The notes beneath the pieces are model-generated. The model made no database searches and had not been told where the DNA came from. It was given only the letters and a program-made list of their open reading frames with translations. From Crocinitomicaceae bacterium (GTDB taxonomy: Bacteria > Bacteroidota > Bacteroidia > Flavobacteriales_D > Crocinitomicaceae): 64,000 bases of DNA. A program made the translations under genes and the position numbers. Positions 28,701-37,436 of this stretch are shown piece by piece. The DNA lies in the NCBI GenBank assembly GCA_022447585.1, contig JAKVAR010000001.1, forward strand, positions 186,001 through 250,000, written 5' to 3'. How positions within the stretch are numbered: position 1 is the stretch's first letter; the number at the start of each line of letters is the position of its first letter.

Positions 28701-31700
28701 AGAATAAACACCCGCAACTGACTCCATATTACCATGAATGTTCACTGACTCGCCCTGACAAATTTCAATTTGAGAGTTATAAACAAGAACAGTATTTTCA
28801 ATCACATTAAATACTGAAGAAGTTCCAGAACAACCAAAAGCATTTGTTACATTAACTGTAATAGGATTATCAGCAGTTGTAACATCTGCAGTTGGAGTTA
28901 CATCGCCTGTTGACCATGCATAAGTATTAAATGGCACACTAGTCGATAATGTAGAAGTAGTTCCAGCACAATACTCAGTAGCACCATTAATCACAGGCAC
29001 AGGGTTAGGATTCACAACTATTGTTGCAGTTCCTGTTTGAGTCTGGGAGCAAGCTGTTCCGCTTGCATCCTGAACACTAACTAAGTTGTAATTATATGTT
29101 CCAGTAGGAGTTGTTGGAACATTTAGTGTTGCAGCGTTACCAACTGAAGTTACAGTAGTCGTTCCAACTCCGTTAATATTATATGTAAAAGTATAAGGAG
29201 AAACACCACTGGCCCCTGTAAATGTAATCACAGGTGAAGGATCACCTTCACAAACCGTTGCATTCCCAGCAATAGTTGCAGTAGGCAAAGGGTTTATTGT
29301 TATATCAAAAGATTCTGTTAGACCAACACAAGTATTCGCTGTAGGTGTAACTGTTATCGTTCCAAAAATAGGTGTTATACCGCCATTAACACCTGTAAAA
29401 GATGCAATATTACCGTTACCATTGGAACTTAAACCAATAGTAGCATTTGAATTAACCCAGTCATATGTTGTACCAGCAACCGCACCTGAAAAATTCACTG
29501 CAGATGTATTTTCACCTGCGCATACAACCTCATCAGCTATTGGGTCAACACTTGGAGTTGGATTAACCGTGATAGTATATTCAACTGGCAAACCAACACA
29601 ACCATTAGCCGTTGGCGTAACAGAAATTGTTGCAATAATTGGAGTTGCTCCATTATTCAATGCTGAAAACGAAGCAATGTTTCCATTACCATTGGCTGCT
29701 AGACCTATCGTTGGTGAATCATTTGTCCAAGTATAAGTAGTTCCGGCTGTTGAACTTGTAAAGTTTACAGCAGTTGAAGAAGTTCCATTACAAAGAACTT
29801 CATCCAGCGTTGGATCTACAATTGGAGTTGGATTAATTGTTAAAATAAAACTTTCTGTAGAACCAAAGCATCCATTTGCGGTTGGAGTAACAGTAATTGT
29901 TCCTGAAATTGGAGTAGTTCCTGCATTCAAACCATTAAAAGGAGCTATACTCCCTGTTCCATTAGCCACTAGGCCAATAGTCGGGTTATTATTAACCCAA
30001 TCAAATGTAGTCCCTACAACACCACCAGTAAAATTAACTGCTGCTGTTGGATCACCATTACAAACAGTTTCATCTGCAATTGGATCAACATTAGGAGTTG
30101 GATTGACTGTTATAGTAAAATCTTCAACAGCACCAACACAACCATTAGCGGTTGGTGTAACAGAAATTGTAGCAATAACCGGAGTTAATCCTGCATTCGT
30201 AACATTAAATGACGTGATATCTCCTGTTCCACTAGAACCAAGCCCGATTGAAGCATCATTATTAACCCAATCAAAAACAGTTCCAGCTGATCCTGTAAAG
30301 TTAATTGACGCAGTTGCATCTGTATTACAAATCACTTGATCCACAACTGGATCGACCGTTGGAATAGGATTTACGATAATTGTTACTTGATCTGTACCTG
30401 AACAACCAGAGGCATCCGTTCCATCTACAGTATAAGTTGTGGTTACAGAGGGAGAAACAACAAAATTATTTCCGACACCTAATCCAGAATCCCAATTATA
30501 AGTAATTCCTCCAGTAGCTGCTAAAGTTGTATTATCTCCATCACAGATAGTAACATCGTTACCTGCATTAATTGGTGCATTACCTGCAACAGTTACACTT
30601 GAAGCCGCAGTATTTTGACAACCATTTGCATCAGTCCCAGTAACTGTATAGACTATATCAGCTAAAGGAGTTGAATTTACAGTTGATCCAACCATTGTAT
30701 TCAAATATGTTGCCGGTGACCAAAGGTATGAATCACCACCTGTGGCCGTAATATCAACATTCCCTCCTAAACATACAGAGACATCAGTTGTTTGAATTGT
30801 AGGTAAATCATAAACCGAAACCGTTTCAATAGAAGATGCAAAACAAACTCCTGGAGTAATATACTCAACCGAATATGTTGTTCCTGCTACTTCATTAGAA
30901 ATTTCACCAGTTACACCATCAATTGTTGCTCCATCACCTGGTGCAGGGTTGAACGCAAAGGTTCCTCCAGTAGTTCCAGTAACGGTGGCGGAATTAGCGG
31001 TTCCAATGCAGAAATTAGTTAACGTAAATGTAGCATCTTCTATAGGATTTACAGTCACTGCTATTTGATCCGTACTGATACAACCTGAATTGCTATTTTC
31101 ACCTGTAACAGTAAAAATTTCGCCATCTACGGCGCCTGTAACAATAGGTCCTTGAATAGTATCAAAGTCATATGTTGCAGTTCCATTTGATGTCCAACTC
31201 CAAAGATCGACATCTCCACCAATCTCATTTAGGTTTATTATTGAAATACCATCATCACAAATAGGTGAATCTTCAGTTGCGGTAACAACAGGTAAAGCAT
31301 AAATTGATAAAGTAAACGTTTCAGTACCCCAACAGTTAAGCGCTGGACTTTCATACTGAACAGTGTACACACCCGGCGTTGAAGATGAAAGATCGATTAA
31401 TCCAGTAGTTGTATTTACGAAGTTTAATCCAGCTGGTGTAACTGTAAAATTACCTCCTGGTACACCCGTAATAGTTGGTAACGGATCGGGATCGTCTTGA
31501 CAATATTTAAAGTCATAATTAAAAGTTGCGTCTTCCATACCAACGAAAGTTCCAGTAACAGTAACTGGACAATTTTTATCGTCCACAACATCAAAAGAAT
31601 ACACATCGCCATCTACTAATCCAGAAATCGTAATCGTTCCACCTTCCGTGCAGTCTGTATTATCAAACACAGCAGTAGTAGGTAATAAAGAACCTGGAAC

Positions 31701-33326
31701 AATATTAAAGTTAGAGCCATCAAATGCTGGTGCACCACCATTAAATGTTATGGTTGCAGTACCAGCAAAACAATCTTCGTTGGTATTAGTTATAATAGGC
31801 TCCAAGAAAGTAACAGGGTAAGCAGGCCCCATATCAAAACAAGAAGGGAGTCCTGCCCAGTAGTATGAGAAAACACCTACAACATAATCATAGAATGTTA
31901 CAGGGACAAAGTAATACGTAGTATTATTACCATAAACATTATCAATATCCCAAGGGCCAAATGGCTGAGTATCTTCCCAAACACCTAACAAGCAAGGATC
32001 GGTAAAAATATTATCAGGTGCTTGTAATGTTGGAGGGCAATCATAGATTAAAAACCACATACCAGGATCATAACTAAATGTTCCGTCATCACCTATATCA
32101 GGGGGAGGATTAAAATCACCATTTGGAGTAATTGTTAATACATCTCCAAAACACAATTCGTACGTAGAGTTTGTACTCCCTACTACTGACGCTGTGAAAG
32201 AACCTGCATCCACTGTGCAGGAGCAGTTAGCCGGGTGATTAAAAGTAGAAGTGGTAATAGTACAAGTCGGATCATCGCTAAAAGTAGCAGTAATTGCACA
32301 ATTTGTTGTTCCATTTGGAGTAATACCAGCTAATGTAAAAGTTTGAGGACTTGTAAAAGGTGCCGCATAGACATCCGAGTTACCATTACAGTCAACAATT
32401 GTTAATGTCCCTGTTGATGGAGCGCTTTCGAATGAAACTGAACCTGTAATATCAAATGTGTTTGTAACATCATCACAAATTCCAATATTATAATCCCAAC
32501 CTGTAAATGTGCAGATACAGATAGGCGCAGTGTACGTAATATTTATTGAGCAAGTAGGATCTGCAGTAAAATAACCTGTAACATCACAAGCTAAGCCGTC
32601 AGGCAACAAACCACTCAGTATATAATTTTCGACACCTTCATTCTGCGCATTAACTGTAAAAGGTGCGCTGGCAACTACAACAGTATTTCCATAACAATCT
32701 TCTACGACCAAATCTCCAGTTGTTGGCGGATCTTCAAAGTCAATTTGACCGGTCACTTCATAAGTATCTGTTGCTGGATCACATGCACTAATCGTAGCAT
32801 TCATAAAACTCATGAAGCAAGGTGGGTTATTTACAATACTACAATCTGTAGAACCCGTACCTCCTGTTTGCGTTAAACTAATATCTTGAGTAATATTTGC
32901 GTAATTTGTAATAAGCATAATATATACCTCTCCTGCTACAGCATTTGGAATTGATGGCGTCTCGTTATTTGTAGAAGAATAACTACAATCAACCTCATTA
33001 CCACCTAGTGATCCACAATCAGCTTGAGCAGCAGTTAAGTCTGCGTAAGGCCCCCAAATAATAAAATCGATATCTGAAGGTGCTGTCAAACTCATATCGA
33101 TATTACCATTAGTCGCCACTTCGAAATAATACCAACTTGGATTTGGCTGAGTAGCCAAGCAACCGTAATCATTACCTGCTTCAGATGTGGTTCCTGTATT
33201 AGCAGTGAAATTTGCCCCGACATCAGTACAAATAGGGTCCATATCAGCACAAGTAGCACCTTGAGCCATAACTAAACTAGGTGCCATTACTACTAATAAT
33301 GCAATTAAATTTGCAATCTTTTTCAT
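25800..33326 (-). CDS. 2508-residue secreted protein with ten PKD-like repeats and T9SS type B C-terminus
   Basis: The largest protein in the window. It has a signal peptide (about 1-21) and an N-terminal beta domain (about 22-160) containing PNPSWYYFEVATNG and FIIWGPY, as seen at the start of other Bacteroidota surface proteins. Cysteine-containing beta units, Ig-like units such as NAGNDVTICDGDNTTLAATG, ten near-equal PKD-like repeats of about 90 residues in blocks of four and six, further PKD domains (FGDESQST) and the gliding-motility-associated domain (about 2415-2508, VPNSFTPDDDDYNETF ... GHVNVLR) follow. The C-terminus marks T9SS export and surface attachment. No enzymatic domain is seen; an adhesin or filament-like role is inferred. 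Its start is 11 nt behind the 133-residue gene. Confidence 0.88.
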   Translation of the reverse strand: MKKIANLIALLVVMAPSLVMAQGATCADMDPICTDVGANFTANTGTTSEAGNDYGCLATQPNPSWYYFEVATNGNIDMSLTAPSDIDFIIWGPYADLTAAQADCGSLGGNEVDCSYSSTNNETPSIPNAVAGEVYIMLITNYANITQDISLTQTGGTGSTDCSIVNNPPCFMSFMNATISACDPATDTYEVTGQIDFEDPPTTGDLVVEDCYGNTVVVASAPFTVNAQNEGVENYILSGLLPDGLACDVTGYFTADPTCSINITYTAPICICTFTGWDYNIGICDDVTNTFDITGSVSFESAPSTGTLTIVDCNGNSDVYAAPFTSPQTFTLAGITPNGTTNCAITATFSDDPTCTITTSTFNHPANCSCTVDAGSFTASVVGSTNSTYELCFGDVLTITPNGDFNPPPDIGDDGTFSYDPGMWFLIYDCPPTLQAPDNIFTDPCLLGVWEDTQPFGPWDIDNVYGNNTTYYFVPVTFYDYVVGVFSYYWAGLPSCFDMGPAYPVTFLEPIITNTNEDCFAGTATITFNGGAPAFDGSNFNIVPGSLLPTTAVFDNTDCTEGGTITISGLVDGDVYSFDVVDDKNCPVTVTGTFVGMEDATFNYDFKYCQDDPDPLPTITGVPGGNFTVTPAGLNFVNTTTGLIDLSSSTPGVYTVQYESPALNCWGTETFTLSIYALPVVTATEDSPICDDGISIINLNEIGGDVDLWSWTSNGTATYDFDTIQGPIVTGAVDGEIFTVTGENSNSGCISTDQIAVTVNPIEDATFTLTNFCIGTANSATVTGTTGGTFAFNPAPGDGATIDGVTGEISNEVAGTTYSVEYITPGVCFASSIETVSVYDLPTIQTTDVSVCLGGNVDITATGGDSYLWSPATYLNTMVGSTVNSTPLADIVYTVTGTDANGCQNTAASSVTVAGNAPINAGNDVTICDGDNTTLAATGGITYNWDSGLGVGNNFVVSPSVTTTYTVDGTDASGCSGTDQVTIIVNPIPTVDPVVDQVICNTDATASINFTGSAGTVFDWVNNDASIGLGSSGTGDITSFNVTNAGLTPVIATISVTPTANGCVGAVEDFTITVNPTPNVDPIADETVCNGDPTAAVNFTGGVVGTTFDWVNNNPTIGLVANGTGSIAPFNGLNAGTTPISGTITVTPTANGCFGSTESFILTINPTPIVDPTLDEVLCNGTSSTAVNFTSSTAGTTYTWTNDSPTIGLAANGNGNIASFSALNNGATPIIATISVTPTANGCVGLPVEYTITVNPTPSVDPIADEVVCAGENTSAVNFSGAVAGTTYDWVNSNATIGLSSNGNGNIASFTGVNGGITPIFGTITVTPTANTCVGLTESFDITINPLPTATIAGNATVCEGDPSPVITFTGASGVSPYTFTYNINGVGTTTVTSVGNAATLNVPTTPTGTYNYNLVSVQDASGTACSQTQTGTATIVVNPNPVPVINGATEYCAGTTSTLSTSVPFNTYAWSTGDVTPTADVTTADNPITVNVTNAFGCSGTSSVFNVIENTVLVYNSQIEICQGESVNIHGNMESVAGVYSQTFILGTGCDSTANVTLVVNPLPVINAGVNQFECEGTDITLNATGAPTIDWDVLNVDNGIAFSQPVGTVTYTATGTDANGCQNTSVVDVTIHPTPTVDPIIDQTLCDGALTSAVNFNGSVAGTTFTWTNDNANIGLAVIGSGDIGIFNGTNNNASPIAGTIEVTPSANGCDGLTETFVISVNPTPTMASLVDQTLCNNAATTAVNFVSATPGATFSWINNNTAIGLAANGNGNIASFNAANATANPISGLITVSPSANGCTGLNETITFTVNPTPVADPIADEVVCNNALTTPVAFTSATAGTTFAWSNNNTNIGLAANGTGNISAFNATNNTSSPIAAAITVTPSAHSCVGNSITYNITVNPSPAIDPIADQSVCNGSGTTLVGFTSSTPGTTFTWSNDNAAIGLAANGNGNIASFIGTNAGSSPIAGLITATPNANGCDGSTESFVITIDPSPAVDPVVSQTLCTGANTASVNFSSPTVGTSFSWINDNPTIGLAAGGNGNIASFLAVNNTSNQISGTISVTPTVNGCIGTPVDFVINVDPAPSIDPLDNIEICEGEATPSVAFTSSNASAVFAWNNDNTSIGLVATGAGNIASFNGVNGGASSLVGTITVVPTANSCVGNSETFTITVNPLPAVFAGNDLTVCEGEQVVLTGSGAIDYIWDNGVADGDAFEAVDGIYNVIGTDVNGCVNTDDVLITVEPFPQPSFDVSVPSCEPFTVTLTNTTPGAVDNCIWSINDGSSPINGCGPIEYTFSSAGSYDVTLTTTSALGCEASVTYTDIIYLENSPIASFTASEYNLTNLSTQVSFTNTSINASSYTWSFGDESQSTSTTNPAHVFPSETEGSYVVTLVATSSMGCVDTAYATITIDEEVIFYVPNSFTPDDDDYNETFKPIFTSGFDPYNYTLLIFNRWGEIIFESHDVSVGWDATYAGSNDVQDGTYTWKIIFKTLATDERKEVMGHVNVLR
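26806..28425 (-). repeat. Six tandem PKD-like coding repeats of about 270 bp (block 2)
   Basis: 1620 bp encode six units of about 90 residues of the form xDPxxDxxxCNG ... TTFxWxNDNxxIGLAANGNGNIASF ... GTIxVTPxANGCxG ... FxITVNP. The six units resemble the four of block 1 and are separated from them by about 290 residues of different Ig-like domains. Confidence 0.82.
29293..30362 (-). repeat. Four tandem PKD-like coding repeats of about 268 bp (block 1)
   Basis: About 1070 bp encode four units of about 89 residues of the same type as block 2, with conserved IGLxANGxGNIASF and ITVTPTANGCxG segments. The units are joined directly by NPTP linkers. Confidence 0.82.
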
Positions 33327-33337
33327 AGTCCTTAATG

Positions 33338-33739
33338 TTAGTTTGTCAATTTACTTTGAAATAAAGTCTTTTTGGCTTTTAACTTAGACTTTATATCGTC
33401 CATTTGAATAAACCAACCGTTCGCTTGTGCATCAGCCTGTCTATTAGGATCTGCATTCATATAGGCTATCTTTTGATCAATTGCCAAAAGATGCTCATTA
33501 ATTTTAGCTATTTCATTTTGATAATATGAATTATCATGTACAACTTGTTGTTGACCAGCATATTTAGATATAGTAACAGGTTGAATTGAATTAGTTCCCT
33601 GACCTGAATGCACTTTTTGCCTAAGTGGTTGCGAATTATTATCCACTGATTTAATTCGAGACTTGATATCCTCTTTTACTTGAGCGTTTACAGAAAATGT
33701 AAATACGCCAAAGCATAGTAGCGCGGCTAATTTGACCAT
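33338..33739 (-). CDS. Small secreted helical protein, partner of the 2508-aa gene
   Basis: A 133-residue protein with a signal peptide (about 1-19, ending SVNAQ), a polar low-complexity middle (about 30-75) and a C-terminal helical region (about 75-133) with heptad-like spacing, NEIAKINEHLLAIDQKIAYM and KLKAKKTLFQSKL. I recognise no family. It is unrelated in sequence to the other two small partner proteins. It lies 11 nt upstream of the 2508-residue gene, so the two are almost certainly cotranscribed. Confidence 0.7.
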   Translation of the reverse strand: MVKLAALLCFGVFTFSVNAQVKEDIKSRIKSVDNNSQPLRQKVHSGQGTNSIQPVTISKYAGQQQVVHDNSYYQNEIAKINEHLLAIDQKIAYMNADPNRQADAQANGWFIQMDDIKSKLKAKKTLFQSKLTN

Positions 33740-33874
33740 GTTAGTTTTAGTTGTAGTTTAGTTGTTGAACGTAAAGATAATCAAAGGGTTGCCTTATTCC
33801 ACATAAAAAGCAGAAATAAATTTATTCACAACATCAGAAGAAATTGTTCAAAAGCTTGTGTATCCCACCCTGAA

Positions 33875-35662
33875 TCACTCAGACTCACCCACTTTAAGCA
33901 ATTCATACTCCTCTTGTTCGACCATAAATATTTTTATGTTCTCATAGCCATCCGCTTCAGACACCTGGCTCATTTGAAAGTCATTCATCAATAAATTCGA
34001 CGATTCATTTCCTAAGAAAAAGTAGTTACAAAAATAAGTTACAACATCATATGCCTGCATACTAAATTTCGACATATCTGTTTTATATCTAACTCTGAAC
34101 TCTTTGTTTATATCAATAGCCAAATCAGAATAGTAATCTTCCATATTAGAAGTAGCATAATGAAAGTTATACTTATTCTTATATACATCATTAATATCGG
34201 TAAAATTAATCCATTCTTTTGTCCCATAAACAAACAAATCATCTGCCTTTGACCTAAAGGAAGATCGATTCAAATTCTTCATAAACTTTGAAGCAGTCCT
34301 TTTATCAATAGTAGGGACCACAAACCGTGTATTCACCCCTCGCTTAATGTAAGTATTAAAGCCATCTATAGTTGTCTCGATCAAACTCGGCCGATCTCCC
34401 ACAAACCCAGATTGATTAAAAGACTTTCTAAATGCTTCATAAAGCGGTAGACTTTTCTCATCCGTTGGTTTAACAAGAATAATTCGATCATTTGAATAAT
34501 TTGCTAACATATAACTAGCCATACCATTCATTAAAGAAATATTAGATCCCACTCCAGAATAAACCAATCTATTCCCCTCTAACAAACCTGCATCAGAGGC
34601 AACTGGAGTAACCACTCTAATTTTATTTTGCTTACAGAATTCTGTTACCATTTTCATATTTCCTGACATCAGAGGGCCGATAACCAAATCCATATTCAAG
34701 AATTCCCGCCCCCCCATAATCTTAGCTATTTCAGCTGAATCACTCTTTGTGTCAAAAAAATAAACCTTAGCATTTAAACCTTTATCTTTTAAAGAATCTA
34801 GTGCCATTGAAGCCCCCATATAAAACTGTGTAGATAAACTAGAAAGGTATTCAGAATATCCAGAAGTGTAATCTAAATGAAACGGTAATAACAATGCGAC
34901 TTTATATTCCGTTTTAACCTCAAACTCCAGTACAGCATTACCTTCAGGATCATAACTTTCTCTAACTACTCCAATATCGACTCTTTCAATTCTCTCCTTC
35001 TTAACAGGTATAAGTAGGACCTGGCCTTCACTTAAAGATGTTGAAGTTAAATGATTCATTTCCATAATCTTCGAAATACTTACCATGAAGCGCTTCGAAA
35101 TACTATACATTGTTTCATGAGACATAACAGTGTGACGTACCGTTGAATCACTAAAAGATATAGTCACCTCTTCTCGAACACCTTCTGAGGTAACTGTATC
35201 AATAACAAAAGGATTATCTGTAGCTATTACGTCAGATTCAACTAAAACACTCGCGCTTGAAGGAACCTTTATTACCTGTCCTTTCTTTAACCCATCAGCC
35301 AATTCAGGATTCATACCAATAAGGTCATCAACCGAAACATTGAACTTTCTGGACAAGCCATACAGCGTTTCTTTCTTCTTAACACTATAATCAACTGTCT
35401 CAATTTCTTGTGTTTTAACCTTTCCAGCAGGAATCAATACAATTTGATCTACATTCAACCCATCCTTTAAAGCAGGATTAACTGTTAAAATATCATCAAC
35501 AGAGACATTATACATTCGCTGAAGTCCCCACAAGGTATTCCCTGATTCAACTTTATGTTCATAAAATCGCACACCATTTTGCTCCACAACATTAGCAACT
35601 CCAGGTTGACTATAAGCCGTAACAGATAGGCTGACTAAAATGATTATCAGAATACTACGCAT
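33875..35662 (-). CDS. LysM-repeat protein with periplasmic-binding-protein fold
   Basis: A 595-residue protein with a signal peptide (about 1-18). Three LysM domains follow (about 33-80, 92-137 and 174-218) with motifs ESGNTLWGL, KKKETLYGLSRKFNVS and SHETMYSISKRF; these bind peptidoglycan. From about residue 250 the sequence resembles branched-chain amino acid type periplasmic binding proteins (YKVALLLPFHL, DLVIGPLMSGN, VVTPVASD). A wall-anchored sensor or binding role is inferred; there is no transporter nearby. It lies 49 nt downstream of guaA on the same strand. Confidence 0.82.
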   Translation of the reverse strand: MRSILIIILVSLSVTAYSQPGVANVVEQNGVRFYEHKVESGNTLWGLQRMYNVSVDDILTVNPALKDGLNVDQIVLIPAGKVKTQEIETVDYSVKKKETLYGLSRKFNVSVDDLIGMNPELADGLKKGQVIKVPSSASVLVESDVIATDNPFVIDTVTSEGVREEVTISFSDSTVRHTVMSHETMYSISKRFMVSISKIMEMNHLTSTSLSEGQVLLIPVKKERIERVDIGVVRESYDPEGNAVLEFEVKTEYKVALLLPFHLDYTSGYSEYLSSLSTQFYMGASMALDSLKDKGLNAKVYFFDTKSDSAEIAKIMGGREFLNMDLVIGPLMSGNMKMVTEFCKQNKIRVVTPVASDAGLLEGNRLVYSGVGSNISLMNGMASYMLANYSNDRIILVKPTDEKSLPLYEAFRKSFNQSGFVGDRPSLIETTIDGFNTYIKRGVNTRFVVPTIDKRTASKFMKNLNRSSFRSKADDLFVYGTKEWINFTDINDVYKNKYNFHYATSNMEDYYSDLAIDINKEFRVRYKTDMSKFSMQAYDVVTYFCNYFFLGNESSNLLMNDFQMSQVSEADGYENIKIFMVEQEEYELLKVGESE

Positions 35663-35711
35663 ACTTCAAAATTACGGAATTGATTTAACAATCCTTGTGC
35701 CAACAATCAGA

Positions 35712-37244
35712 TTACTCCCACTCGATAGTTGCAGGTGGTTTAGAACTGATATCATAAGTCACTCTGTTAATACCTTTTACTTGATTGATGATCTTATTCG
35801 AAACCTTAGCCAAGAAATCGTAAGGAAGGTGGCACCAATCAGCCGTCATTCCATCTGTAGAACTAACAGCTCTCAGGGCAACAGCGTTCTCATAAGTTCT
35901 CTCATCGCCCATCACACCAACAGATTGTATTGGCAAAAAAATCGCACCAGCTTGCCATACATCATCATACAAACCATCTTCTTTTAAAGACGAAATAAAA
36001 ATATGATCAACCTCTTGTAAAACTTTTACTTTTTCAGCAGTAACATCCCCAAGGATTCTAATCCCTAAACCTGGCCCTGGAAAAGGGTGACGCCCTAAGA
36101 TATTTGGATCGATATCCAGTGACTTACCAATTCTACGAACCTCATCTTTAAACAACAAACGAAGTGGTTCAATCACTTTTAGCTTCATATAATCTGGGAG
36201 TCCACCAACATTGTGGTGTGATTTAATGGTAGCACTTGGACCTCCAGTTGCTGAAACTGATTCGATTACATCTGGATAAATTGTACCCTGACCTAACCAT
36301 CTTGCATTTTCAACTAATTTAGACTCCTCATCAAAAACATCGATAAACACTTTTCCAATTGCTTTTCTCTTTGCCTCAGGATCTGAAACACCATTTAATT
36401 CAGCATAGAATTTGTCCGCAGCATTCACTCCTTTAACATTAAGCCCCATGCCTTTATACGACTCAAGAACCGAAGAGAATTCATTTTTTCTTAGCAAGCC
36501 GTTATCAACAAATATACACTGCAGATTTGCACCGATTGCTTTATGCAACAAAACAGCAGCAACTGAAGAATCAACACCTCCAGATAGCCCTAAAATAACT
36601 TTATCATCTCCTATTTGATCTTTAATCTTTTGAACAGTCTCTTCAACAAACGCATTCGGCGTCCAATCTTGAGCACATCCACACACATCAACTAAGTAAT
36701 TTTTCAGTAGAACTTGACCTTCTACAGAATGATATACTTCCGGGTGAAATTGAATCCCGAATGTTTCTTCACCTTCAATTTTATATCCCGCATACTTTAC
36801 ATCTTTCGTACTAGCAATAACCGTGAAGTTATCTGGAATCGATTTAATCGTATCTCCGTGAGACATCCACACTTGCGAATCATCAGACATTCCTTTAGTA
36901 AGAACATTTGATTGATCAACAAAAGACAGGTTAGCACGACCATACTCTCGAATAGTTGAAGGTAACACCTCACCTCCAAAATTATTCGCCATGTATTGAG
37001 CCCCAAAACAAACACCTAATAAAGGCATGTTACCTTTAATTTTAGATAAATCAGGCTTAGGAGAATCCTCATCTCTCACTGAGAATGGACTTCCAGATAA
37101 GATTACACCTTTAATGTTCGGTGTTAATTCCGGGCACTTATTCCACGGATGAATTTCACAATAAATATTTAATTCACGGACTCTTCTTGCGATTAATTGA
37201 GTGTACTGAGAACCAAAATCGAGTATTAAAATCATTTCATGCAT
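35712..37244 (-). CDS. guaA: GMP synthase (glutamine-hydrolysing)
   Basis: GuaA aminates XMP to GMP with glutamine and ATP. The protein of 510 residues has an N-terminal class I glutamine amidotransferase domain with nucleophile Cys in [10 protein letters not shown] and the His/Glu pair in [10 protein letters not shown], then the ATP-pyrophosphatase P-loop [13 protein letters not shown], and the C-terminal dimerisation domain ending [10 protein letters not shown] chose the ATG at 37244 because [17 protein letters not shown] aligns with the usual family N-terminus; ATG 37235 is the alternative. A TAnnTTTG box ends only 4 nt before 37244, excluding the longer frame. Confidence 0.96.
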   Translation of the reverse strand: MHEMILILDFGSQYTQLIARRVRELNIYCEIHPWNKCPELTPNIKGVILSGSPFSVRDEDSPKPDLSKIKGNMPLLGVCFGAQYMANNFGGEVLPSTIREYGRANLSFVDQSNVLTKGMSDDSQVWMSHGDTIKSIPDNFTVIASTKDVKYAGYKIEGEETFGIQFHPEVYHSVEGQVLLKNYLVDVCGCAQDWTPNAFVEETVQKIKDQIGDDKVILGLSGGVDSSVAAVLLHKAIGANLQCIFVDNGLLRKNEFSSVLESYKGMGLNVKGVNAADKFYAELNGVSDPEAKRKAIGKVFIDVFDEESKLVENARWLGQGTIYPDVIESVSATGGPSATIKSHHNVGGLPDYMKLKVIEPLRLLFKDEVRRIGKSLDIDPNILGRHPFPGPGLGIRILGDVTAEKVKVLQEVDHIFISSLKEDGLYDDVWQAGAIFLPIQSVGVMGDERTYENAVALRAVSSTDGMTADWCHLPYDFLAKVSNKIINQVKGINRVTYDISSKPPATIEWE

Positions 37245-37248
37245 GCCG

Positions 37249-37256
37249 CAAAGATA
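37249..37256 (-). promoter_or_regulatory. -7 box (TATCTTTG) for guaA
   Basis: On the minus strand TATCTTTG is a full TAnnTTTG match and ends 4 nt before the guaA ATG at 37244. The predicted transcript is leaderless, or has about 9 nt of leader if ATG 37235 is used. No purine riboswitch fits in so short a leader. Confidence 0.5.
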
Positions 37257-37436
37257 ATGCGAATGATCCAATCTAATCGGATTTATCAAACTATATTTTA
37301 GCTTTTTATTAAAGACAATGTGTCAGTGTGAATCAATTTGGAATAATTTATGACAGAGCCAAAGATAATTGACGTCCTAACCCTTTCTTAGGAACTGGAT
37401 TTTATTACTTTTACGTGTTCGAATTTTATTTCAATA

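Noticed and set aside
20915..30362. Regularly spaced DNA repeats that could suggest a CRISPR array or satellite
   Set aside because: The periods (about 235 and 270 bp) are far longer than CRISPR units, and the repeats lie in open reading frames encoding HYR-like and PKD-like protein domains.
37245..37436. Purine riboswitch ahead of guaA
   Set aside because: The promoter box ends 4 nt before the guaA start, leaving no leader to hold a riboswitch; the remaining 180 bp shows no aptamer-like fold that I can support.
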